A stretch of 12,293 nt of DNA, taken from DAXETY01 sp051155755 (GTDB lineage Bacteria; Desulfobacterota; Desulfobacteria; Desulfobacterales; SG8-13). The stretch is from the NCBI GenBank assembly GCA_051155755.1, contig DAXETY010000078.1:1-12293 (forward strand). The letters run 5' to 3'. The notes beneath the pieces were generated by a model that worked only from the letters and a program-made list of their open reading frames with translations, was not told the DNA's origin and made no database searches. The position numbers were made by a program, and so were the translations under genes. Positions within the stretch are counted from its first letter, which is position 1. Each line of letters begins with the position of its first letter. This document shows positions 7,134 through 12,293 of the stretch, in pieces.

Positions 7134-7403
7134 GAGGCCGTAGATGCGGTAAGATCGCCAATTCCGGAGGGTTTCAAATTTTCAAAATTGAAATCGATCC
7201 AAGTCCACAGAATCAATTCAAAATAATGTCTTTTGAAAATTTGTAACGCTCAATTCAGAAAATGTAACCTTGTGCTTATATGGGTCAAGTCAACTGCTGA
7301 TCCGGGGGCATCCCTAAGCGTCAGCGACAAGGGCACATCATGAATGCTTTCAGCGTTTTTGCCATTTCCTTCATGTTACCGACAGGTATTTGCCGCAGCT
7401 TTG

Positions 7404-7592
7404 ATTTGATGAAATCGCAAAAAGTCAAAAATCCGCTTCTATCGTCATTCCGGCAAAAGCCGGAATCCAGGTTTTTCAATTACATATGGATGCCGGATCA
7501 AAGCCTGCCCCGGACCCCGGATCAAGTCCGGGGCAGGCTTTGATCCGGGGTCCGGCATGACGAAATCCGGACTTTTTACGATTCCGTCTGAT
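7404..7592. repeat. Repeat copy 2, with nested perfect palindrome
   Basis: The left arm ATTTGATGAAATCGCAAAAA (from 7404) and the right arm at 7569-7592 (GGACTTTTTACGATTCCGTC) are inverted repeats matching about 18 of 24 positions, the same ends as the copies at 6544 and 7591. Inside are a hairpin ATTCCGGC/GCCGGAAT (7447-7466) and an outer pair CGTCATTCCGG (7443-7453) and CCGGCATGACG (7552-7562). No coding capacity is supported; the short plus-strand frame through 7340-7543 is read-through of repeat sequence. Confidence 0.65.
7493..7548. repeat. Perfect 22-bp inverted repeat within copy 2
   Basis: The arm 7493-7514 (beginning CCGGATCAAAGCCTGCCCCG) and the arm 7527-7548 are exact reverse complements over 22 bases, with a 12-base loop (CCCCGGATCAAG). 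The loop itself repeats the CCGGATCAA start of the arm, which suggests a small duplication. On RNA or single-stranded DNA this would fold very stably. There is no T-run next to it, so it is not a classical terminator, though it could block transcription or protect RNA ends. Confidence 0.8.
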
Positions 7593-7751
7593 TTGACGAT
7601 CTCGCAAAAAGTCCGCTTTAACGGTGTGTCATCCCCGCGAAGGCGGGGGTCTCGAGTTTAACGAATTGTAATAATTATAATTTCGAGATTTCCGCCTCCG
7701 CGGAAATGACAGATTTGAATGGAATTTGGATTTTTTACGACTTCATCTGAT
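7591..7751. repeat. Repeat copy 3, adjacent to copy 2
   Basis: The left arm contains GACGATCTCGCAAAAAGTCC (7595-7614). The right arm, ending at 7751 with CGACTTCATCTGAT, is its imperfect reverse complement. Inside are a hairpin CCCCGC/GCGGGG (7633-7648), then CTCGAGTTTA (7651-7660), then a second hairpin ATTTCCGC/GCGGAAAT (7688-7707) with ATGAC after it. Length and internal order match copy 1. It begins where copy 2 ends, so the two sit head to tail. Confidence 0.68.
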
Positions 7752-7790
7752 CTGATATTTGCCCAAACCGGGTGCGACTGCAAGTTCAAG

Positions 7791-7826
7791 CCACCCGCTT
7801 CGCGAGTGGTTGTTGACTCGAGTTTA
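7791..7826. repeat. Diverged fourth repeat remnant (hairpin plus CTCGAGTTTA)
   Basis: A hairpin CCACCCGC/GCGAGTGG (7791-7809, one C-A mismatch, 3-base loop) is followed closely by CTCGAGTTTA at 7817-7826. The same hairpin-then-CTCGAGTTTA order occurs in copies 1 and 3. The terminal arms are not recognisable here, so this is a remnant or a chance likeness. The 10-base match is exact in all three places. Confidence 0.4.
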
Positions 7827-7843
7827 TGTAAATGAAATACAAT
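7813..7843 (+). promoter_or_regulatory. Candidate sigma70-type promoter of kinase operon
   Basis: TTGACT (7813-7818, five of six) and TACAAT (7838-7843, five of six) are separated by 19 bases, slightly longer than ideal. The predicted start near 7850 would leave a leader of about 140 bases before the kinase ATG. The -35 box partly overlaps the repeat remnant's CTCGAGTTTA. Sequence 7844-7980 is AT-rich at first and contains no gene. Confidence 0.35.
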
Positions 7844-7992
7844 GTGTTCTAATTAATGGACAAAGAAAGACAATTTTAGTAGAATAATAAAGTCGCATTT
7901 TTTGGGCTTTTTGATGACGGTTGGCGATTCAAGAATGCCCCCACGGTTTACAGAATTACGCCACACCATTTTCCGTTCCCGAAAGGAGTTTC

Positions 7993-9501
7993 ATGTCGCC
8001 GGCGCACAACATTCTGGTCGTCGATGACGAGCCTGTGGTTCGTGAAGTCCTGGAAGAAGCCCTTGAACTGCAGGGAGAAAAAGTAACCAGTTGCGGAACC
8101 GCACGGGCCGGGTTGCAGGAACTTGAAGCCGGTGCCTTCGATCTGGTGTTGCTGGACGTCAACCTGCCGGATATGGACGGATTCGAGGCGCTTTCCCGAA
8201 TGCGGAAGCACTGGGAAGATCTGCTGGTGGTGATGATGACCGGTGATGCCACCATCGAATCGGCGGTCGAAGCCCTGAAAGGGGGCGCCTACGATTATCT
8301 GCGCAAACCGATCCACATCGAGGAACTGCGCAAGACGATCAAATATGCGCTCGATCACCGGGAGCTGGACCGGGCCCGCCGGCAGTCGGAGGTGGCCCTG
8401 CGGGAAAGCGAGTCCCGATTCCGGGCCCTGGTGGAAAACTCTCTGATCGGCATCTGCATCATTCAGAACAACCGCATTATCTACCAGAATCCGCAGAACC
8501 GCAGCCTGTTCCCATTGGCTGTCGACATACCCTTGAACCGGTTGGTCAATTACGCACACCCCGACGATACGCAGAAAGTGATTGCCGCATACAAAGACCT
8601 GATTTCCGGAGCCCGAATGTCGGTCGAAGAGGAATTTCGGCTGTTTCCGCGCGGCCAGGAAGACAACGACCCGGAGATGCACTGGGTGCAATGCCGGGCG
8701 AGCGTGTTCCAATACCGCGGTGAGGATGCCGTTCTGATCAACATGATGGACATCTCCCGTTCCAAGGAGCTGGAACAGATCCTGCGCTTGAAAAGCAAAA
8801 TGATCTCCCTGGGCCGGGTGGCGGCCGGCATCGCCCACGAAATCCGCAACCCGCTGACAGGGATCAACTCTTACCTTTATACCATGGAGGATCTGTTCGA
8901 CGCTGAGGAACTCAGCGACGCCGATCTGCACATGATGAAAACCATCGTGGAGCAGATGCAGATGGCCTCCAACAAAATCGAATCGGTGATCAAACGCGTG
9001 CTCGATTTTTCCAGGCCCGGCGCGCCTTCCATGACCTTGATTACCGCCAACGACCCGCTGCAGGAAGCCGTCAACCTGTCGGCGGTCAGTTTGCGCAAAA
9101 AAGGCATTGAGATCCGAATCCAGCTGGATCCGGATCTGCCCCAGTGTTATGGCGACGCCCACCTCATCGAGCAGGTCATGTTGAACATGATCGACAACGC
9201 TGTCAAAGCCATGGAAAAGAAAAATGACGGGGACAAAATTCTGCGGTTGAGCTCCTGGAGTCGGGACAATTCGGTGTTTCTGTCCGTCTCCGATACCGGC
9301 AGCGGCATTCCGCTGGCTCTACGGGAAAAGATTTTCGATCCGTTTTTTACCACAGAGTCCGATGGATCGGGAATCGGACTGGCCATTGCCCAGCGAATCA
9401 TCCACGATCACAACGGCGCCATTCGGGTCGGCAGCAACGAATGGGGCGGGGCTGAACTTACCATCGAACTTCCGATTGAAAAAAGGCAGGAATTGAGATG
9501 A
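7993..9501 (+). CDS. Cytosolic hybrid histidine kinase, REC-PAS-HisKA-HATPase
   Basis: This 502-residue kinase has an N-terminal receiver at about residues 5-120 (acid pair D11/D12, phosphoacceptor D55 in LLDVNLPDMDG, T83, K105), a short coiled linker, and a PAS-like sensor at about 138-258. The HisKA domain carries the H-box AAGIAHEIRNPLTG with H282. The ATPase domain has N-box N402, G1 DTGSGIP (434-440), F-box FDPFFTT and G2 GSGIGLAIA. All catalytic residues are present. There is no membrane segment, so the signal is intracellular or arrives by phosphotransfer to D55. ATG 7993 follows GAAAGGAG; an upstream TTG at 7921 would add 24 residues without homology or ribosome site. The stop overlaps the next start by 4 bases, so kinase and NtrC-type regulator are almost certainly cognate. 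The signal bound by PAS is unknown. Confidence 0.93.
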   Translation: MSPAHNILVVDDEPVVREVLEEALELQGEKVTSCGTARAGLQELEAGAFDLVLLDVNLPDMDGFEALSRMRKHWEDLLVVMMTGDATIESAVEALKGGAYDYLRKPIHIEELRKTIKYALDHRELDRARRQSEVALRESESRFRALVENSLIGICIIQNNRIIYQNPQNRSLFPLAVDIPLNRLVNYAHPDDTQKVIAAYKDLISGARMSVEEEFRLFPRGQEDNDPEMHWVQCRASVFQYRGEDAVLINMMDISRSKELEQILRLKSKMISLGRVAAGIAHEIRNPLTGINSYLYTMEDLFDAEELSDADLHMMKTIVEQMQMASNKIESVIKRVLDFSRPGAPSMTLITANDPLQEAVNLSAVSLRKKGIEIRIQLDPDLPQCYGDAHLIEQVMLNMIDNAVKAMEKKNDGDKILRLSSWSRDNSVFLSVSDTGSGIPLALREKIFDPFFTTESDGSGIGLAIAQRIIHDHNGAIRVGSNEWGGAELTIELPIEKRQELR

Positions 9502-10877
9502 CACCGTTTACCATTTACGTCGTGGACGATGAAAAAGTGGCCCGCGAAGGCGTGGCGCTGGCCCTGCAGCGGCAGTATCGCATCGAGACATTCGATAGCG
9601 CCGAAGCGGTTCTGGAAGCGGTCATCAACGAAAAACCGGACCTGGTTCTGCTGGACATCGGCCTGCCGGGCATGAACGGCGTCGAGGCGCTCCAGCGGAT
9701 CAAGGAGATGTATCCGGAAATCATCGTTATTATGATCACCGCCTTCGAGGACGTCGAAACGGTGGTATCGGCCATGAAGCTGGGCGCTCACGACTACATC
9801 GTCAAACCGCTGCAGATGAACGCCATGATGGTCACCGTGCGCAATGCCCTGGAGACCATCAAGCTCCGCAAGGAGATCCAGCTCCTCCACGAAAAATTTT
9901 TGAAGGAAAACCTGCCCGGATTCATCGGGGAAAGCAATGCCATCCAGGATGTGATGGAGGTGGTCACCAAGGTGGCCAAAAGCCCGGATACCTCCGTACT
10001 GATTCTCGGAGAGACCGGCACCGGCAAAGAGCTGATTGCCAAGGCCATCCACTACCGCAGCCCCAATTTTGAAGGGCCCATGATCAGCGTGAATTGCGCG
10101 GCCATTCCCAAAGATCTGATTGAAAGCGAGCTGTTCGGATATGAAAAAGGCGCTTTCAGCGGCGCCGACAAGGCCGGCAAGTCCGGGCTGGTGGAAAAGG
10201 CCGCCGAGGGGACCCTTTTTCTGGACGAAGTGGGCGATTTGAGCCAGGAAGCCCAGGCCAAACTGCTGCGATTTCTCGAAGAAGGCGAATACTACCGGGT
10301 CGGGGGCACCAAAAAACGCATGGCCCAGACGCGCATCGTGGCCGCCACCAATATGAATCTTCCCGACATGGTCGAAGACGGCCGGTTCCGCCAGGACCTT
10401 TACCATCGCCTGGCGGTCATCCGCATCGAAGTCCCTTCGCTCAACCAGCGCCGCGAAGACATCGTGCCCATCGCCAAGCATTATCTGCTCGAATTTGCCC
10501 GCAAATTCGGCAAGACCTTTACCGCCATCGCCACCGGGGCGGAAAAGACCCTGCAAACCTATCATTGGACCGGTAACGTCCGCGAACTGAAAAATGTCAT
10601 CGAAAAGGCCGTGTTGCTCAACGACGGGCCCGAGCTCACCGCCGAAAAACTGGCACTCTCCAGCGGAAACGGAAGCGGCCCAACTGCAAACGGCGGCAGC
10701 CTGCCAGCCTGCTCCGAAGAAGGCCTCGATCTGCCCGAGCTGCTGGCTGTGATCGAGCGGCAGTATTTTGACCAGGCCCTTTCGATCACCGACGGCAACG
10801 AGAGCCGGGCCGCCAAGGTGCTGGGAATGACCCGCGATACCTTCCGGTATCGGCGCAAGAAGCTTGGATTGAACTGA
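9498..10877 (+). CDS. Sigma54-dependent NtrC-family response regulator
   Basis: This 459-residue activator has a receiver at about residues 4-120 (D10/D11, phosphoacceptor D53, T81, K103), an AAA+ domain at about 140-380 and a Fis-type helix-turn-helix at the end (NESRAAKVLGMTRDTFRYRR, from residue 434). The AAA+ domain shows Walker A GETGTGKE (171-178), Walker B LFLDE (240-244), arginine-finger region RFRQDLYHRL and sensor-II GNVREL. The sigma54-contact loop reads GAFSGA (218-223) instead of GAFTGA; Ser keeps the hydroxyl. When phosphorylated, such proteins oligomerise and use ATP to open sigma54 promoters. A Gly/Ser-rich linker (about 388-403) precedes the DNA-binding part. ATG 9498 overlaps the kinase stop (ATGA), with AGGA upstream. 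Its targets are unknown; no perfect -24/-12 element is present in the window. Confidence 0.95.
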   Translation: MTPFTIYVVDDEKVAREGVALALQRQYRIETFDSAEAVLEAVINEKPDLVLLDIGLPGMNGVEALQRIKEMYPEIIVIMITAFEDVETVVSAMKLGAHDYIVKPLQMNAMMVTVRNALETIKLRKEIQLLHEKFLKENLPGFIGESNAIQDVMEVVTKVAKSPDTSVLILGETGTGKELIAKAIHYRSPNFEGPMISVNCAAIPKDLIESELFGYEKGAFSGADKAGKSGLVEKAAEGTLFLDEVGDLSQEAQAKLLRFLEEGEYYRVGGTKKRMAQTRIVAATNMNLPDMVEDGRFRQDLYHRLAVIRIEVPSLNQRREDIVPIAKHYLLEFARKFGKTFTAIATGAEKTLQTYHWTGNVRELKNVIEKAVLLNDGPELTAEKLALSSGNGSGPTANGGSLPACSEEGLDLPELLAVIERQYFDQALSITDGNESRAAKVLGMTRDTFRYRRKKLGLN

Positions 10878-10907
10878 ATTTTTTAAATAAATCCACTTTC
10901 ATCCGCT

Positions 10908-10945
10908 GAACGATTTTCGCTTCGCCTGCCTGCATCGTTCTTTTT
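10908..10945 (+). terminator. Candidate intrinsic terminator after regulator gene
   Basis: GAACGAT (10908-10914) and ATCGTTC (10934-10940) form a 7-bp stem closing a 19-base loop, directly followed by TTTTT (10941-10945). The large loop makes it weaker than a textbook terminator, but its position 31 bp after the stop of the two-gene operon fits. Confidence 0.4.
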
Positions 10946-11010
10946 CGCTGTCGCCCATGGCCGATTCCGGAGACGGTAATGGCATTGCTTCGATGTTTGA
11001 ACCGATCCCT

Positions 11011-11078
11011 GGGGAATTTCCCCCACAGCTGCTGTGGCATATCCCCCAGCCGGTGGGAGATCACCCGGGGCGCCCCGG
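11011..11078. repeat. Cluster of three GC-rich palindromes
   Basis: Three short palindromes lie within 68 bases: GGGGAATTTCCCC (11011-11023), CCACAGCTGCTGTGG (11023-11037) and CCGGGGCGCCCCGG (11065-11078). The last two are perfectly symmetric about their centres. They lie immediately upstream of the promoter at 11088-11116 and could be operator sites or folded RNA. The remainder of the 317-bp gap 10878-11194 holds the terminator and promoter listed separately and no gene: the open frame starting at 10979 is an N-terminal extension of the receiver frame without homology. Confidence 0.45.
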
Positions 11079-11087
11079 TAAGGTCAT

Positions 11088-11116
11088 TTGATAACCATTT
11101 GAATTCGCGTGATAAT
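11088..11116 (+). promoter_or_regulatory. Sigma70-type promoter for stand-alone receiver gene
   Basis: TTGATA (11088-11093, five of six) and GATAAT (11111-11116, five of six) are separated by the optimal 17 bases. The predicted start near 11123 gives a 70-base leader before the ATG. This is the best promoter match in the window. Confidence 0.55.
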
Positions 11117-11194
11117 ATGATTTCAGCGTCGTTGGCATGCTCTTTGATACAAGGGAATTCCAAAACCGCGGGAAACCCGAAGGAAGGCATATCA

Positions 11195-11656
11195 ATGGAC
11201 GCGAATGCGAATCTGAAACAACTGAAAATCCTGTTGGTCGACGATGACGAAATCATTCGAAATTCGATGCAGCTGGCTTTCCAGCAGAAAGGCCTCCAGC
11301 TGCAGACCGCCGGTACCGCCGAAGACGGCCTGCGGCTGCTGGGGTGTACTCGCTATGACATCATCATCAGCGACCTGCGCCTGCCGGGAATGAGCGGGCT
11401 GGAATTTTTGAAGCAGGCCGGCGCTGTCGATGCCATCAAGTTGCTGATATCCGCCTACGGCGACCATGAGGCGGTGGCCGAGGCCTACGCCCAGGGCATC
11501 ACGGATTTCCTGCCCAAACCGTTTTCCATGAAAACCCTGTGGGCAACGCTGGCCATGCACGCGGACAAACGCGCCAGCGGCCGCAGAATTATCGATTTGC
11601 GTCCCCGCAAAAAGCCAAACAGGGATGTTCAGAAAACCGTGGCCGTGGAACCGTAA
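11195..11656 (+). CDS. Stand-alone receiver-domain response regulator
   Basis: This 153-residue protein is a CheY-like receiver with no output domain. It has the acid cluster D16-D18 (LLVDDDE), phosphoacceptor D60 in ISDLRLPGMSG, S86 in place of the usual Thr/Ser switch, and K108 in PKPF. A basic tail of about 30 residues (KRASGRRIIDLRPRKKPNR) follows and could bind a partner or be unstructured. Single receivers act as phosphate shuttles or bind target proteins. ATG 11195 has AAGGAAGG before it; the frame stays open to 10979 but that extension lies over the promoter and palindromes. It lies 317 bp after the NtrC-type gene with its own promoter, so it can be expressed separately. It may receive phosphate from the nearby kinase (inference). 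Confidence 0.88.
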   Translation: MDANANLKQLKILLVDDDEIIRNSMQLAFQQKGLQLQTAGTAEDGLRLLGCTRYDIIISDLRLPGMSGLEFLKQAGAVDAIKLLISAYGDHEAVAEAYAQGITDFLPKPFSMKTLWATLAMHADKRASGRRIIDLRPRKKPNRDVQKTVAVEP

Positions 11657-11836
11657 TTTCAAGCACATTGACCTGTCCTTACAGGCGGGGACCTGGAAAG
11701 TTATAGGATTACAGTCTTCAATTCGATCCGTGAGTGGAAATGAAAGCATTTTTCAAAATGCATCAAAATTAAACAACTCCGAACGATGTAAATTCAGGAG
11801 GAAACAGGCAAGCCTGAAAGAAGAATAAAGTTGAGT

Positions 11837-11866
11837 CGGCGGCAGAAAGACCGGGTTTCCGCCGCC
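11837..11866 (+). terminator. Weak terminator-like hairpin after receiver gene
   Basis: CGGCGG (11837-11842) pairs with CCGCCG (11859-11864), or one register over GGCGGC with GCCGCC, around a 16-17 base loop; only TTT follows. It lies between the receiver and the DUF2341 gene, where a transcription stop would be expected. In the rest of 11657-11904 there is an AGGAGG at about 11797-11802 with no start codon at proper distance, and no gene I can support. Confidence 0.25.
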
Positions 11867-11904
11867 TTTCATCTGCAACATCAGCCGGCAGCTTGCAGAT
11901 ACCC

Positions 11905-12293
11905 ATGAACAGCCCGACAACCATTGATCACCGCGCAGCGGCGGCGACTTCGCGAATCGCCCCCGGATGCCCCAAACCAGCAACCGGGCCAACGGGCCGG
12001 GCACGGCTGTTTCCGGCTTTCCTGGCTGCGTTGATCGCCCTGCTCATCCCTGTATTTTCAGAAGCCGCCTGGTACGACAGCAACTGGGCCTACCGCAAGG
12101 CCGTCACCATCGACGGCAGCCAGGTCAGCGGCGGGCCCCATACCGATTTCCCGGTGCTCATCTCGCTCACCGACACCGACCTGTCCGCCGCCCGGGCCGA
12201 CGGTTTCGACCTGCTCTTCACCCTGGACGACGGCACCACCCAGCTGTCTCATGAAATCGAAAAATTCGACAACACAACCGGTGAGCTGGTGGC
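11905..12293 (+). CDS. Secreted DUF2341-domain protein, N-terminal part
   Basis: The open frame runs off the right edge with 129 codons visible and no stop. A hydrophobic stretch LFPAFLAALIALLIPVF (about residues 36-52) ending in SEA-AW looks like a Sec signal peptide, so the mature protein is exported. It is preceded by an unusually long, Arg/Pro-rich n-region of about 35 residues. From residue 56 the sequence matches the DUF2341 domain: WYDSNWAYRKAVTIDGSQV, then TDFPVLISLTDTDLSAARAD, GFDLLFTLDDGTTQLSHEIE and KFDNTTGELV. This beta-rich domain is found at the N-terminus of large surface or envelope proteins, some of which carry MotA/TolQ/ExbB-type channel domains; whether that applies here lies outside the window. 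The ribosome site before ATG 11905 is weak; TTG 11893 is an alternative start. Confidence 0.8.
   Translation, partial: MNSPTTIDHRAAAATSRIAPGCPKPATGPTGRARLFPAFLAALIALLIPVFSEAAWYDSNWAYRKAVTIDGSQVSGGPHTDFPVLISLTDTDLSAARADGFDLLFTLDDGTTQLSHEIEKFDNTTGELV

Noticed and set aside
7010..7340. TPP riboswitch upstream of the thiamine-binding gene
   Set aside because: I looked on the minus strand for the conserved CTGAGA and CTGATCTGGATAATGCC-type core and did not find it; the hairpins there have a different layout.
7321..7374. 17-codon minus-strand frame MKEMAKTLKAFMMCPCR
   Set aside because: The peptide looks plausible as a helix with a CPC end, but it is too short, has no ribosome site, and nothing supports translation.
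7340..7543. 67-codon plus-strand frame beginning MNAFSVFAISFML
   Set aside because: Most of it is read-through of repeat copy 2, including the palindrome. A weak AAGGG precedes the ATG, but no homology is visible.
6544..7826. CRISPR array
   Set aside because: The repeats are few, imperfect, 160-190 bp long with inverted ends and irregular spacing, and there are no cas genes; this is an interspersed palindromic repeat family instead.
7948..9162. 404-codon minus-strand open frame opposite the kinase
   Set aside because: It is antisense to a kinase with every catalytic motif intact, its translation is His/Gln/Phe-rich without a recognisable domain, and long antisense frames are common in GC-rich genes.
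9408..10565. 385-codon minus-strand open frame opposite the sigma54 regulator
   Set aside because: It is the mirror of a well-supported NtrC-family gene; no domain or ribosome site supports it.
10979..11194. N-terminal extension of the stand-alone receiver (MALLRCLNRSLG...)
   Set aside because: It would lie over three palindromes and the promoter. The ATG at 11195 has a good ribosome site and starts just before the receiver domain.
11625..11828. 67-codon plus-strand frame between receiver and DUF2341 gene
   Set aside because: It overlaps the end of the receiver gene, has no ribosome site and no recognisable domain.

Overview
The window is a moderately GC-rich bacterial chromosome segment with nine complete genes and one gene running off the right edge. 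Gene content suggests a Desulfobacterota (former Deltaproteobacteria) genome, possibly a Desulfobacterales relative: succinate dehydrogenase subunits with bacterial-type cluster ligands, a cytosolic receiver-PAS-kinase paired with an NtrC-type sigma54 activator, a DUF2341 secreted protein, and intergenic palindromic repeats with terminal inverted repeats. This placement is inference from style, not from a marker gene.

Left half, all on the minus strand. A small TPR protein (150-650) lies downstream of a tight sdhA-sdhB pair (3233 to 794, one base between the genes). No membrane-anchor gene (sdhC) flanks the pair. A 321-bp gap separates it from a second minus-strand group: a cysteine-dioxygenase-like cupin (5592-6263), a gamma-glutamyltransferase-family enzyme (4013-5614) overlapping the cupin by 23 bp, and a cyclophilin-like-fold protein (3555-3941). 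A thiamine-binding MTH1187/YkoF-family gene (6713-7009) lies further upstream.

Centre (about 6540-7990). This is mostly non-coding. It holds three copies of a 160-190 bp repeat with terminal inverted repeats around internal hairpins, one of which contains a perfect 22-bp palindrome arm. A diverged fourth remnant appears to overlap the -35 box of the next operon. The region also has an AT-rich structured stretch in front of the thiamine-binding gene.

Right half, plus strand. A REC-PAS-histidine kinase (7993-9501) is translationally coupled to a sigma54-dependent response regulator (9498-10877). After a terminator-like hairpin and a cluster of GC-rich palindromes comes a stand-alone receiver (11195-11656) with its own good sigma70-type promoter. 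Next is the N-terminus of a secreted DUF2341 protein (11905 to edge). The three signalling genes look like one phosphotransfer module with three receivers and no membrane sensor; whether the DUF2341 gene is its target is unproven. I found no CRISPR array, no intact insertion sequence, no rRNA and no intact tRNA.
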